Positions 26,407-35,850 of a stretch of DNA of 64,000 nt are shown one piece after another. Origin of the DNA: Vibrio gigantis (GTDB lineage: Bacteria > Pseudomonadota > Gammaproteobacteria > Enterobacterales > Vibrionaceae); NCBI RefSeq assembly GCF_024347515.1, contig NZ_AP025493.1, positions 744,001 to 808,000 on the forward strand, written 5' to 3'. Position 1 is the stretch's first letter, and each line of letters starts with the position of its first letter. The notes under the pieces are model-generated. The model was not told where the DNA came from, made no database searches, and saw only the letters and a program-made list of their open reading frames with translations. The position numbers and the translations under genes are program-made.

Positions 26407-27500
26407 TATTGACCTGAGTACCTAAATGCTCTCTGCTTAAGTTCTGAAATGCGTTCTGGGGAATCATCTTTGGTCACAATTTCAAATTCGCCTGAGTAAA
26501 CAGTCGGAACTTGCTCCCCGGCCAGATCCCACTTAATTGCTTCTGCCATCGCGATACCCGTGTCGTCATTCATACGCATAACCGTCACATCTAAGTCTCC
26601 TCTTGCAATAGCTTCAAGCTCAGCAGAACCGCCGCCCCAACCATTGACTAAGATATCTCTTCCCGATTCACGAATGGCTTCCGCAGCGCCCAAAGCGACA
26701 TCAGTTGCACATGCGTAAATAAAGTCTAGGTCTTTATCTTTCTCTATGCTGATTTTAGCAGCCTGATAACTACTCTCTTTATCTGATTTTGTGTAAAAAG
26801 AAGATCTTAAGGCAAAATTACTATCACTATTTACTTCATGAATGAACGTATCACCACGAGCGTCACTGATATAACCTTCTGAACGATATAACACAGAATA
26901 TTTACTGTCTGGCTGGCTGACCTCTTTAAAGTAGTCTGCCAGTTTCAAGCTGCCGGTGGCATGGTCAAACCCCACATACATAAACGGCTGTCTATCTGCC
27001 CAGGCACGAACTGGAGTTGTGATGTTTTGAAGAATCAACTTCGTATCTGTCGAGATCAACACATGCTCAATAAACTTGCGATGGCGCGTGGTGTCTAACG
27101 TAAAGATCAAGTAATCCGTTTTGTTTTCAATGGCTTCTTGTAACGAGATACTTTGTTGAGCGAGATCCGCATTCACTCGCGTAAACACTTGATTGATCTG
27201 ATAGTTAATTCTGAGTTTATCAAGTCGCTTTTCAAAGGCCTGAATATTACGAACCCAATAGTCGGAAATCTGTTGACCCGGATACACAACTGAAATCGTG
27301 ATCGGTTCATCTTGAACTTGTTTCAATGGAACTGGGTGACTTTGCACGGCCTGAACCATTTTATCGGTTAAGGCTTTTTGTTCAGGAAAGTTAGAAAGGT
27401 AATCTTGGTACTCCCAATACCCGTTAAGGACATGGGTTCCATGGGAGAGAGCGGACGCAGAAAATACGGCAAGTCCAAACAACATCAGTAAGCGTTTCAT
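26406..27500 (-). CDS. luxP: AI-2-binding periplasmic protein LuxP
   Basis: A periplasmic sugar-binding-protein fold that binds the borated autoinducer AI-2 and acts on LuxQ. Signal peptide at about 1-19; 364 residues, normal length. The ligand-contact segment YPGQQISDYWVRN carries the Gln, Ser and Trp expected from V. harveyi LuxP (Gln77, Ser79, Trp82), and NGWGGGSAELEAI and VMRMNDDTG supply the further Trp and Arg contacts. First gene of the luxPQ operon. The autoinducer synthase gene luxS is not in the window. Confidence 0.95.
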   Translation of the reverse strand: MKRLLMLFGLAVFSASALSHGTHVLNGYWEYQDYLSNFPEQKALTDKMVQAVQSHPVPLKQVQDEPITISVVYPGQQISDYWVRNIQAFEKRLDKLRINYQINQVFTRVNADLAQQSISLQEAIENKTDYLIFTLDTTRHRKFIEHVLISTDTKLILQNITTPVRAWADRQPFMYVGFDHATGSLKLADYFKEVSQPDSKYSVLYRSEGYISDARGDTFIHEVNSDSNFALRSSFYTKSDKESSYQAAKISIEKDKDLDFIYACATDVALGAAEAIRESGRDILVNGWGGGSAELEAIARGDLDVTVMRMNDDTGIAMAEAIKWDLAGEQVPTVYSGEFEIVTKDDSPERISELKQRAFRYSGQ

Positions 27501-27808
27501 ATTTTTCTCGTTTTATATGAGCTACTTTGGCTCATTTTTTAACCTAGCATGACACCATCTCTTTGTATGGCTGATGGATATTATGTAGGACAACGATGAT
27601 AAATGATAGCGCCTAACAATAATTAGAACGACATTCCAAATGAGCAATATGTTAATTTGGAATAGAGATTAAGCACAAGGAGTTCAATGGGGATTTTAGG
27701 CGAATCACAACAATAACAATTATCCTTTAAGTTCATATACTTAAATAATTTTATTGTAGGCTCTTATGTTATTAAGGTTTAATCAATAACAAATATTTTG
27801 GCTATGTA
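27501..27808. promoter_or_regulatory. luxPQ upstream region with a LuxR/HapR-like palindrome
   Basis: No gene. A 21-bp near-palindrome at 27769-27789 begins TTATT and ends ATCAATAA, resembling the TTATTGAT-ATCAATAA site of Vibrio LuxR/HapR/SmcR regulators with mismatches in the left half. It lies about 270 bp upstream of luxP and 20 bp past the end of the GIY-YIG gene. A candidate only. Confidence 0.3.
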
Positions 27809-28123
27809 TTATGAGACTTCGATATATTGAATTTTGTCCTTTTCCCACCGAACAATCAATTTGAGTGATACCAGTTTTTCTTTACGGTATTTGGGTAATT
27901 GTTTAATCGCGTATTCGGTTTTCAATGCCTCACTTTTGGAGCCCACACCAAAACTCCAAACCAGTTTAAGTGGACCTTTACCTTTTAAAGCCTTAGCGCC
28001 TTTACCGGTTTGATGCTGTTCAAATCGACGTTCTAAGTTATTCGTCACACCACAATAAAGGGCGTTGTGACGATTACGGATCAAGTACACGACCCAATCC
28101 GCATTTTTATCAGACTCAGACAT
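27809..28123 (-). CDS. GIY-YIG nuclease family protein (YhbQ/UPF0213-like)
   Basis: A 104-residue single-domain protein. The family motif appears as VYLIRNRHNALYCGVTNNLERRFEQHQTGKGAKALKG, with the two conserved tyrosines, the Arg of NLERR and the downstream Glu in ALKTEYAIKQLPK. Members cleave or bind DNA; the substrate is uncertain. Its ATG follows directly on the yceH stop codon, so it is the second gene of a two-gene operon. Confidence 0.85.
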   Translation of the reverse strand: MSESDKNADWVVYLIRNRHNALYCGVTNNLERRFEQHQTGKGAKALKGKGPLKLVWSFGVGSKSEALKTEYAIKQLPKYRKEKLVSLKLIVRWEKDKIQYIEVS

Positions 28124-28780
28124 CTAAAGCAGTGATTCAACCAAAGCTTTAAGTTCTGCCACTTCTGCTCGTAGGCTTGCTACTTCAGACTCGAGTTCTT
28201 CAAACTTTTCACTCGTTGCAGAGGGTACAGCCGCACTTACTGATGCCGTCGCAAACGCTTCAACATCCACTTCACCACTCAATAAGTGCTGATAGCGTGA
28301 TTCACGTTTACCCGCTTCACGTGGTAGCTTTACCACTAACGCACCGGCTTCTCGTGCAGCAAGCTTATCTAGTGTTGCTTCAACTTCTTTCACATCACTA
28401 AAGTTTGCAAGGCGACCCGTTCGAGTTCGAAGTTCACCGGGTGTTTGCGCGCCGCGAAGCAGCATGCAACAGATGATTGCACGCTCTTGCTCTGTAAATT
28501 GCAGATCACCGAATTCAGTGTTGCAGAAACGATGCTGATACTTATTAACACGGCTATTGAAGCTACTTTCATCGCTCACCATGCGACGTCCGATTAAACC
28601 ATCAACCGCATCTAAAACGTCTGATTCAGAAAGAGAGAGAACAGGTTCACGGTTGCTCTTTTGATTACATGCCGTTGTTAAGCTATTCAGTGTCAGTGGG
28701 TAATGATCAGGAGTAGTGACTTCTTTCTCGATCAAGCAACCGATAATTCTCGCTTCAATTGGGGAAAGTACTGTGTTCAT
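28124..28780 (-). CDS. yceH: DUF480 family protein YceH
   Basis: A 218-residue cytoplasmic protein with two winged-helix-like repeats. The start LSPIEARIIGCLIEKEVTTPDHYPLTLNSL is the hallmark of the YceH (UPF0502) family; LLRGAQTPGELRTRTGRL marks the second repeat. The C-terminal 30 residues form a coiled coil (EELESEVASLRAEVAELKALVESL). Function unknown. First gene of an operon with the GIY-YIG protein. Confidence 0.85.
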   Translation of the reverse strand: MNTVLSPIEARIIGCLIEKEVTTPDHYPLTLNSLTTACNQKSNREPVLSLSESDVLDAVDGLIGRRMVSDESSFNSRVNKYQHRFCNTEFGDLQFTEQERAIICCMLLRGAQTPGELRTRTGRLANFSDVKEVEATLDKLAAREAGALVVKLPREAGKRESRYQHLLSGEVDVEAFATASVSAAVPSATSEKFEELESEVASLRAEVAELKALVESLL

Positions 28781-28836
28781 CGTTTTTCCTTTTTATTATT
28801 TTAATAATTCCGTCTCAGCGCCTAACAATGCAGTGA

Positions 28837-29037
28837 CTAGTGCTCAGACAAAATTGGTACTCGTTTCTTTCTGCCCTGTTCATCAATCATTATGATCTTA
28901 GAACGGTTTAGCTCTATTTCCACGACTTCCAAATAAGTACGCTCTTGTACATATGCATCACGAAGCTTACTTTGTTCTGCTGAAGATTCAGTGACGTTAT
29001 CGTCCAAATCTTCGGTTTCTAATTGTTGTTGATTCAT
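28837..29037 (-). CDS. small hypothetical protein
   Basis: A 66-residue acidic protein from the internal ATG at 29037; a longer frame to 29136 adds an odd Cys-rich start without support. The C-terminus (RSKIIMIDEQGRKKRVPILSEH) is basic and may be a small beta-hairpin. No family recognised. Ribosome binding site is weak, so both start and reality are less certain than for neighbours. Confidence 0.4.
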   Translation of the reverse strand: MNQQQLETEDLDDNVTESSAEQSKLRDAYVQERTYLEVVEIELNRSKIIMIDEQGRKKRVPILSEH

Positions 29038-29232
29038 TTCACATTTCGTATCAATGCAGTATCTACATAGGATACTAACTTGAACGGTGAGATAAAAACA
29101 ATCACACATCAGCGAGAGTGACGAATAATTAAACAACCTTACTTTTGCTTTGATCTAAAGACTGTTACATCATCAATTGATGTGCTTTAATCAGAACCAG
29201 ATAACGTATTTGACGAATAGGAAAAGGAATCT

Positions 29233-29547
29233 ATGAGCAGCGTATTTGAAATTGTTAACCAAGCACGACGTAAGAACAAACTTAAGCGTGAACTTTTAGA
29301 CAACGAAAAGAAAGTTCGTGACAACCGTAAGCGTGTCGACCTTCTTGATAACCTACTTGATTACATCAAGCCAGAGATGACTCACGACGAGATTCTGAGC
29401 ATTATCAAAAACATGAAAGCTGACTACGAAGATCGTGTTGATGATCACATCATCAAGAGCGCTGAGATTTCTAAAGCTCGCCGTGACATCAGCCGTCGCA
29501 TTCGTGAACTAACAGAAGAAGACAAGCAAATCCAAGGTAAAAAGTAA
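29233..29547 (+). CDS. tmaR: pole-localiser protein TmaR (DUF496, YeeX family)
   Basis: A 104-residue helical protein that aligns along its length with E. coli YeeX/TmaR, which clusters at the cell pole and controls the PTS enzyme EI. Shared blocks are FRRKNKL-like QARRKNKLKREL, EKKVRDNRKRVDLLDNLLDYIKP and MKADYEDRVDDHIIKSAEISKARRDIS. Almost all coiled coil. AAGGA before the ATG; a strong terminator follows. Confidence 0.92.
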   Translation: MSSVFEIVNQARRKNKLKRELLDNEKKVRDNRKRVDLLDNLLDYIKPEMTHDEILSIIKNMKADYEDRVDDHIIKSAEISKARRDISRRIRELTEEDKQIQGKK

Positions 29548-29582
29548 TCTAACCTAGCGAATTTACTTGCAATAATGTTACT

Positions 29583-29609
29583 AACCCACTCTTTGTAGTG
29601 GGTTTTTTT
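29583..29609 (+). terminator. rho-independent terminator of tmaR
   Basis: An 8-bp stem AACCCACT/AGTGGGTT with a 6-nt loop and a run of T, 36 bases after the stop codon. Confidence 0.88.
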
Positions 29610-29699
29610 GTACATAAATTTCAGTGTCTATACTTAGGTTTACTCATTGACTGATTCAAATGTCATTAGCCAAGTCAACGTAAGCAATGGAGTCATCTT

Positions 29700-30326
29700 A
29701 TGTACTCAACCATTCTGATTACCTTAGCACTGTCATCGACTCAACCCTATCCACAAGAGTTTGAGAGACTGTATATCGAAGAGAACGAAATCACTTATGA
29801 CGATCTCGTGGTCGACGTTCATGGTTACAAGGTTCCGACTCGTTCAGCATTTCGTGGCTGGATGCTGCTCAACCGCGCAGAAGAGAGAGTAAGAGAGATA
29901 GGACAGCAACTAAAAGATGCGGGCATAACCCAGAGCATGCCCTTACATCTGGTGCTGTTGCAAGGAACGGACTGGGCAATGAGTAACACAACTTTATTTA
30001 CCCTTCCGGACAAAAAGAATGTATCGAATATGATCAACACCTTGAAATACATTCAACAATACATTGAGCCTGAAATCGGAGTCGTGATTCCTGTATCAGG
30101 TGAAAGAACTCAGATTTATAACCAACAAGCTGGCGGTGCACTGCAAAGCAAGCACTTGGAGTTTTGCGCTTTGGATTTAGTACCCGCAAATGACATTACT
30201 CGCGAACAACTGCATGTAAAGCTCAAAAAGATTCATGCTGAGTTTGGTCAGAAAAATAACGTTGGTCTAGGTTTGTATTCTGGTGTTCGGTTCCATATTG
30301 ATACCTGTGGCTTTAGGCAATGGTAA
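29700..30326 (+). CDS. M15-type zinc peptidase-like protein
   Basis: A 208-residue protein whose C-terminal half fits the peptidase M15 (D-Ala-D-Ala carboxypeptidase-like) zinc fold: RTQIYNQQAGGALQSKHLEFCALDL gives the S-x-H-x6-D metal motif (His and Asp near residues 153 and 160), and GVRFHIDTCGFRQW gives the third ligand His-x-Asp near residue 201. The first 15 residues are hydrophobic and may be a signal peptide. Likely acts on peptidoglycan peptides, by family. GGAG before the ATG; hairpin downstream. Confidence 0.65.
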   Translation: MYSTILITLALSSTQPYPQEFERLYIEENEITYDDLVVDVHGYKVPTRSAFRGWMLLNRAEERVREIGQQLKDAGITQSMPLHLVLLQGTDWAMSNTTLFTLPDKKNVSNMINTLKYIQQYIEPEIGVVIPVSGERTQIYNQQAGGALQSKHLEFCALDLVPANDITREQLHVKLKKIHAEFGQKNNVGLGLYSGVRFHIDTCGFRQW

Positions 30327-30340
30327 AAACACACATAAAA

Positions 30341-30377
30341 GTCAAAAAGACACGACAAAACAACATGTCTTTTTGAC
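30341..30377 (+). terminator. hairpin after the M15-type peptidase gene
   Basis: A 12-bp stem GTCAAAAAGACA/TGTCTTTTTGAC with a long loop starts 15 bases after the stop codon. The T-rich stretch is inside the stem rather than after it. Confidence 0.6.
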
Positions 30378-30489
30378 TTCAATGAGAAACACACAAAACC
30401 AAACCACTGATAAATAACAACTTTAAAGTTGGATCGCTAATTGCTATTAGTTAAGTATCAAAAGAACTATTAGTAACTAGGAATTCAAT

Positions 30490-30726
30490 ATGAAGACGAT
30501 GACTCAACGCTTTCAAACTCTACTTTCTGTATCTAACTTCAGCCTAGCGATTACCACCTTGCTTATGCTACTCAGTATTATCATCGCTTACCCAATGGCT
30601 GATCATTTCTCATTACCGGTTCAGATCGTTGCACACATCAGCACTATCATTGTGGCGGCTTTCGTCAAAATCAGTTATGTCGGGCGCTGCCTTGCTCAAT
30701 ACAGTTTAGGCATGGAAGTGCGTTAA
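30490..30726 (+). CDS. small inner-membrane protein
   Basis: A 78-residue protein with two membrane helices (about 15-33 and 44-62) and a short basic tail. AGGA lies eight bases before the ATG. No family recognised. It is convergent with the hybrid kinase gene and separated from it by 36 bases. Confidence 0.6.
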   Translation: MKTMTQRFQTLLSVSNFSLAITTLLMLLSIIIAYPMADHFSLPVQIVAHISTIIVAAFVKISYVGRCLAQYSLGMEVR

Positions 30727-30762
30727 ACTTTGTTCCAACGATGGAAATAAAAAAGCTATCCA

Positions 30763-33387
30763 TCAGACAATATCAAGACTGCTGAATAGATCGTAGAGTT
30801 GGTGAGATTTATAAGGTTTGGGTAAATACGCATTCATGCCTGCATCAAAGCAATCTTTGATGTCTTCTTCTAACACACTCGCGGTTAAGGCAATAATAGG
30901 CAGTGGTGTAGCTTGTTGGTCAAACTCCCACTGCCGGATTGCTCTGGTCGCTGTTATCCCATCCATTACTGGCATCATGCAATCCATCAACACGGCATCA
31001 AATTGAGCGCCCTGAGTGATCACATCAACCGCTTCTTGACCATTGCTAGCAATCAAATATTCATATCCCGCTTGCTCTAAAAAGAAACTCGCTATTTTCT
31101 GATTCATCAGGTTATCTTCAACAATCAAAATTCGTCGATTCAGAGAGCGAACCTCTTCACCTTTTTCTTCCACTTGAGGCGCTTGCTCTTCGCCTATATC
31201 GAGAGATTGTAAGCTGGTCAAGAAACGTCGGCCCAAGAAAGGCAAGGTATGAGTAGAGTGAACCGTTTCTGTGATTAGGTTGGTTTTAAATAGGTGATGC
31301 TGACACACGATGACGCGGGCAAGAGGGTATAGCGTCTTCAACGTCGCAAGATCTTTCTCCATAGAATGATGCAAGGTATGGCAATAAAGTATGAAATCGC
31401 TCTCTTCTAAACTGTCATCAAGAGTAGAAACAGATGAAACAACATTAGGACTCACGTTCAAACGCTCACACTCTTTAACAAGCTGGTCGAGGTAATTGAA
31501 AGAGTTCGAGATGATGGTCGCTCTGCTCAGATTATCGAACGTTTGAACAGGAGCTTCTACAACATCGACATATAAACAAAAAGTGAATTCAGAACCCTCT
31601 CCTTTCACTGAACGAGCGGTAATGTAACCCCCCATTAAATCAACAAGCTGTCGTGAAATCGCAAGCCCTAGCCCTGTACCACCAAATTGGCGGGTAATAC
31701 TCCCATCTTCTTGAGTGAAAGGTTCAAATATGGACTCTAGCTTCTCGGGTTCAATACCAATCCCGGTATCAGATACACTGAATTCAAGCTTGCCTCTGCC
31801 CATAGACATCGGTGTATAAGCAATGTCCGTTGTAATCGTGCCCTTAGACGTAAACTTGATGGCATTAGAAAGCAGATTGGTCAGCACCTGTCTCACGCGG
31901 TACTCATCGAAAAACAGTTGTGACGGCGTTTGATAGTCGATATTAATGTCGAGTTCGATATCTTTACTTATCGCTTTCGATAAAATCACACTCACTGAGT
32001 CATAAACCGCTTCTCGTAGATCGGCATTGTGAGGCGACAGCATTAAGTTACCCGACTCTATTTTAGACAAGTCAAGAATGTCATTCAGTAGAACCAATAA
32101 CGAATGAGAAGACGATTCGATATCTCCAAGTATTTCTTGCTGATTTGGACTCAGTTGGCTTTGAGACAAGATCTCCGCCATACCGATAATCCCATTGAGC
32201 GGGGTGCGTATTTCATGTGACATATTGGCTAAGAATGCGCTTTTCGCCTTATTAGCTGATACCGCATCTTCTTTCGCTTCAATAAGTTCTTGATTACGTT
32301 GGTAGTTACGCTCCATTACCCTATTTAAGGTTTCAGTAAACTCAACCACCTCATCATTACCCGAAATTTTTATGGTATTGGGCTTGCCATCGTTATCAGC
32401 GCACTCAGAGACCCCTTTCAAGATCAGTGATAAATTTCTATTCAAGCGTATAGAGATCATGGATCCCAACCACAATAACACACCAGAAACAGCAAGAATC
32501 AAGAACGAGATCACCAAGGTTTGCCTTTTTTGCAACGCAATATTGTTTGTTAAATCAAACTGCAATTGCTTGGTGTAAGCACTGATTGCTTGGGAAATAG
32601 CCCGCTTTTTAACCTCTAGACTTTTTAAGTGTTCATATATTTCAGGTGACGAGAGCTCTCCCTCGAGGATTCGCGATGCAAACTTATCTTGAAACTCGTC
32701 TTGGGAGACAGTATTCAGCAGTTGTCTAATACTCGGAGAGCTCGTATCCGATTGGAAAAAAGTCTCTAGTAACTGCTGCTGTCTATCTAAGGCACTAATA
32801 TAGCTAAGTAGATATTGATTTTTACGCTCAGGCGAACGATATAAACTGTAACTCAACCACGCTTCTCTCTGGCTCCAAAACACGTAATTAGTAAGGTGGA
32901 CGAACATCGAGTCAGCTCGACTGATATCCTCGTCCAATAAAGTCACACGATACTCAGATAACTGAAGTAATACGCCTTTTAATAATCCAAGCCCCCTCTC
33001 TATCAACTCCTGATTGCCCGAGCCTTGCGTCAAACTAGTCAGGCTCATTAACACGCTTTTAAATTCGGCTAATAGAGGCTCAATATTCAGATTTGCGTCA
33101 GACTGTTTCAATCGAGCCCCATACTGAGTAAGCCTATCCAACTCTGATTGCAGCGTTAAAAGCAACTGACCTTTCTCAGAAGAGTCATTAGACAGAACTA
33201 ACCATCGATGCGCATAGCTTGAAACCGTATTAAAAGATTGAAGAGCCTCAACCTTAATTCGTGTGGTTTCAAGATTCTTTATCTTCGTATGATTCTTGAA
33301 CACTTGGTTGACTGTAAACCCAAACATGATGATTACAGACACTGTGGTAAGAAAAATTAGACGCCATCTAATTGACATGTTTATCAT
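30763..33387 (-). CDS. hybrid sensor histidine kinase
   Basis: An 874-residue inner-membrane kinase. Helices at about 9-28 and 290-312 flank a long helical periplasmic sensor (about 30-288). A HAMP-like linker, HisKA with His391 in FLANMSHEIRTPLNG, HATPase (GTGLGLAISRQLVDLMGG), a degenerate receiver-like stretch (about 640-730) and a C-terminal receiver with Asp802 (AVLMDCMMPVMDG) follow. No HPt domain, so a separate HPt protein such as LuxU is needed for relay. The signal is unknown. Resembles the BarA/TorS-type hybrids rather than LuxQ, LuxN or CqsS. Confidence 0.88.
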   Translation of the reverse strand: MINMSIRWRLIFLTTVSVIIMFGFTVNQVFKNHTKIKNLETTRIKVEALQSFNTVSSYAHRWLVLSNDSSEKGQLLLTLQSELDRLTQYGARLKQSDANLNIEPLLAEFKSVLMSLTSLTQGSGNQELIERGLGLLKGVLLQLSEYRVTLLDEDISRADSMFVHLTNYVFWSQREAWLSYSLYRSPERKNQYLLSYISALDRQQQLLETFFQSDTSSPSIRQLLNTVSQDEFQDKFASRILEGELSSPEIYEHLKSLEVKKRAISQAISAYTKQLQFDLTNNIALQKRQTLVISFLILAVSGVLLWLGSMISIRLNRNLSLILKGVSECADNDGKPNTIKISGNDEVVEFTETLNRVMERNYQRNQELIEAKEDAVSANKAKSAFLANMSHEIRTPLNGIIGMAEILSQSQLSPNQQEILGDIESSSHSLLVLLNDILDLSKIESGNLMLSPHNADLREAVYDSVSVILSKAISKDIELDINIDYQTPSQLFFDEYRVRQVLTNLLSNAIKFTSKGTITTDIAYTPMSMGRGKLEFSVSDTGIGIEPEKLESIFEPFTQEDGSITRQFGGTGLGLAISRQLVDLMGGYITARSVKGEGSEFTFCLYVDVVEAPVQTFDNLSRATIISNSFNYLDQLVKECERLNVSPNVVSSVSTLDDSLEESDFILYCHTLHHSMEKDLATLKTLYPLARVIVCQHHLFKTNLITETVHSTHTLPFLGRRFLTSLQSLDIGEEQAPQVEEKGEEVRSLNRRILIVEDNLMNQKIASFFLEQAGYEYLIASNGQEAVDVITQGAQFDAVLMDCMMPVMDGITATRAIRQWEFDQQATPLPIIALTASVLEEDIKDCFDAGMNAYLPKPYKSHQLYDLFSSLDIV

Positions 33388-34167
33388 TTTTATAACTACT
33401 CCCTTCCCGAAAGTAATTTAACCTAGTCCAACTAAAGAATAGGACATTAACAGAGGTTATTGATCAAATTGGATATGAACAAACGATACTCTGAGTCCAG
33501 AAAGGCAAATAATGTGCAACGTATAAAGTAACAAGATAGAAAGTAAATGAAGAGTTTCATGTTGAAGCACGAGTTATTATCGCTCGTATAACAAGTAAAG
33601 AGAGTAATCTGCCAGTACAGAAAGGCAGCGAGTTACAGCGATAGGTACTAACAAATTCACAAATTAAGGTTAAATTTGTGAGATCCAATCGTTTGCGTCT
33701 TGCTGTTTTTCCACTCAACCTAGGCCTATTCGAAAGTCGAACAGCAAAACCCATTGAACAGCTCATCTATTGTTTACCGATTCCGTGTAACTTGAGTTAA
33801 CGATCACACCTTGAACGATCGGTATGACTTTCATTACATATCATATTTTGATTTGAGTATTTTTTGGCGAAAATTAAGTGCTACAGATTGTTAAAGTCAA
33901 TAGTCTTTCTCGATACTGAAATCTTGATTTATGGCTATTATCACGCCAACTTGCAGATAATTTATCTACATTTATTTTTCCTAGCAGAATAACCAGTCGT
34001 ACCTTACAATCCTGCCACATAAAAATTACAAGTTACACACAAGGCATATCAAGCAAATTTAAGTGGCAATAAAGACCACAGCCTGATGCCTCAAATCCCC
34101 TATGCTGATTGGCTTCCCTACAACCGCCATGAATGCAGAAACTTAACGTGAAAGGTCCCGAGTAAAG
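33388..34167. other. 780-bp intergenic region upstream of the GAPDH gene
   Basis: No gene I can support; the minus-strand frame 33557-33766 has no ribosome binding site. It holds a 25-bp perfect inverted repeat (TCACAAATT-N7-AATTTGTGA at 33657-33681), able to form a hairpin or bind a dimeric regulator. The promoters of the kinase and of the GAPDH gene must lie here. The length is unusual for this window; an unannotated small RNA is possible. Confidence 0.4.
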
Positions 34168-35604
34168 ATGAGTCCCGAAAAGCACCTCCTAGATTGGCAA
34201 ACTAGTCAAACCATTGCTGAATCCATCGCTCCAACTTTAGGTCAGTTATACCGTCAAAAAGGCGTAGAAGTTATCCTCTTCGGTAAGACCTTAGTTAACG
34301 CGACAACTATCGACATCATCAAAGCTCACCGCATCGCAAAACGTTACACTGGTTCTCCTCTTACAGCAGAACAGACTCAACCCATCATTCAACACCTTCT
34401 TTCTATGGACTTGTCTCCATGTCGTATCGATGTTGGCCGCCTTGCTCATTCATTCTGGCAAGATCGCGAAGACACACACGGGTTGGATGATTTCCTAAAA
34501 ACTGCACTTATCGAATCGCTTGAAGGCGATGCGATGACAGAACCTCGTGACGTTGTATTGTACGGCTTTGGCCGTATCGGCCGTCTGCTAACTCGTCTGT
34601 TGATCGAGAAAAGCGGCCCAGGCTACCCACTTCGTTTACGTGCAATCGTTGTACGTGGTGGTAAAGATGGCGACTTAGAAAAACGTGCTAGCCTACTTCG
34701 TCGTGACTCTGTACACGGCCAGTTCAACGGCAGCATCGTCGTTGATCAAGAACGTAAAGCAATCATCGTAAACGGCAACTTTATTCAAGTTATCTACGCC
34801 AACAAACCTGAAGAAGTGGATTACACAGCTTACGGTATTGAAAACGCACTTGTGGTTGATAACACAGGCGTATGGCGTGACGCGGAAGGCCTAAGCCAAC
34901 ACGTCGCGTGTAACGGTGCGAAGAAAGTTCTACTGACTGCGCCAGGTAAGGGCGACATCAAGAACGTGGTATTTGGTGTGAATGAAAATGTTATTCAACC
35001 AGAAGACACAATCATCTCAGCAGCAAGCTGTACCACCAACGCAATCACACCAGTGTTGAAAGCGGTTCACGACAAATTTGGCGTACTGTCTGGTCACATC
35101 GAAACGGTTCACTCATTTACGAATGATCAAAACCTAATCGATAACTTCCACTCAGGTGACCGCCGTGGTCGTGCGGCTTCATTGAACATGGTACTAACAT
35201 CAACTGGTGCTGCAAAAGCGGTATCAAAAGCGATGCCAGAAATGGAAGGTAAGCTAACAGGTAATGCGATTCGTGTACCAACACCAAACGTTTCAATGGC
35301 AGTGGCCAACCTAAACCTTGAAAAAGGCACAAACAAAGAAGAGTTGAACGAGTACCTACGTGAAATGGCGCTGTCTTCTGCTTTGTCTGCGCAAATCGAT
35401 TACACAGACTCGACTGAGATTGTATCGACTGACTTGGTTGGTTCTCGTCACCCTGGTGTGGTTGACGGTGTTGCGACTATCGCACAAGACAACCGCGCCG
35501 TGTTGTACATTTGGTACGATAACGAGTTTGGCTACAGCTGCCAAGTTGTTCACTGTATGGAACAGATGATGGGTGTACGCTACAAGACATACCCTGAAGT
35601 TTAA
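34168..35604 (+). CDS. glyceraldehyde-3-phosphate dehydrogenase, long form
   Basis: A 478-residue GAPDH with an N-terminal extension of about 125 residues absent from the ordinary 330-residue enzyme. The NAD-binding motif GFGRIGR is at 133-139, the catalytic SAASCTTN has Cys288, and HSFTNDQNLIDNFH, RGRAASLNMVLTSTGAAKA and YDNEFGYSCQV are all intact. V. cholerae has a comparable second GAPDH on chromosome II. The extension is helical and of unknown role. Which direction of glycolysis it serves cannot be told from sequence. A strong terminator follows. Confidence 0.9.
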   Translation: MSPEKHLLDWQTSQTIAESIAPTLGQLYRQKGVEVILFGKTLVNATTIDIIKAHRIAKRYTGSPLTAEQTQPIIQHLLSMDLSPCRIDVGRLAHSFWQDREDTHGLDDFLKTALIESLEGDAMTEPRDVVLYGFGRIGRLLTRLLIEKSGPGYPLRLRAIVVRGGKDGDLEKRASLLRRDSVHGQFNGSIVVDQERKAIIVNGNFIQVIYANKPEEVDYTAYGIENALVVDNTGVWRDAEGLSQHVACNGAKKVLLTAPGKGDIKNVVFGVNENVIQPEDTIISAASCTTNAITPVLKAVHDKFGVLSGHIETVHSFTNDQNLIDNFHSGDRRGRAASLNMVLTSTGAAKAVSKAMPEMEGKLTGNAIRVPTPNVSMAVANLNLEKGTNKEELNEYLREMALSSALSAQIDYTDSTEIVSTDLVGSRHPGVVDGVATIAQDNRAVLYIWYDNEFGYSCQVVHCMEQMMGVRYKTYPEV

Positions 35605-35728
35605 TCAACTTCGCTCTTGTAGATACGTCCAACGCAAAAAGCTCCACAACATAATAACTATATCTGCGAAGTCTGTTATGGGCTTCGCAACACCTTTTGT
35701 TTTACTCCCCCGTATAAACAAAAGGGTT

Positions 35729-35771
35729 GCCACTTAGATCTGCTCTCTCTAACTGATCTAGGTGGCCTTTT
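35729..35771 (+). terminator. rho-independent terminator of the GAPDH gene
   Basis: A 12-bp stem (GCCACTTAGATC with GATCTAGGTGGC, one T-G pair, 14-nt loop) is followed by TTTTT, about 125 bases after the stop codon. Confidence 0.8.
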
Positions 35772-35850
35772 TACATCTAGTACTCTAACTTTTATCTCGA
35801 TGACAAGAGCCTTGTCTTAATCACTCTTATAAAACTTCTCTTCACGCCTG

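Noticed and set aside
33557..33766. Minus-strand frame of 69 codons upstream of the hybrid kinase
   Set aside because: No ribosome binding site and Arg/Ser/Cys-rich composition typical of a chance frame.
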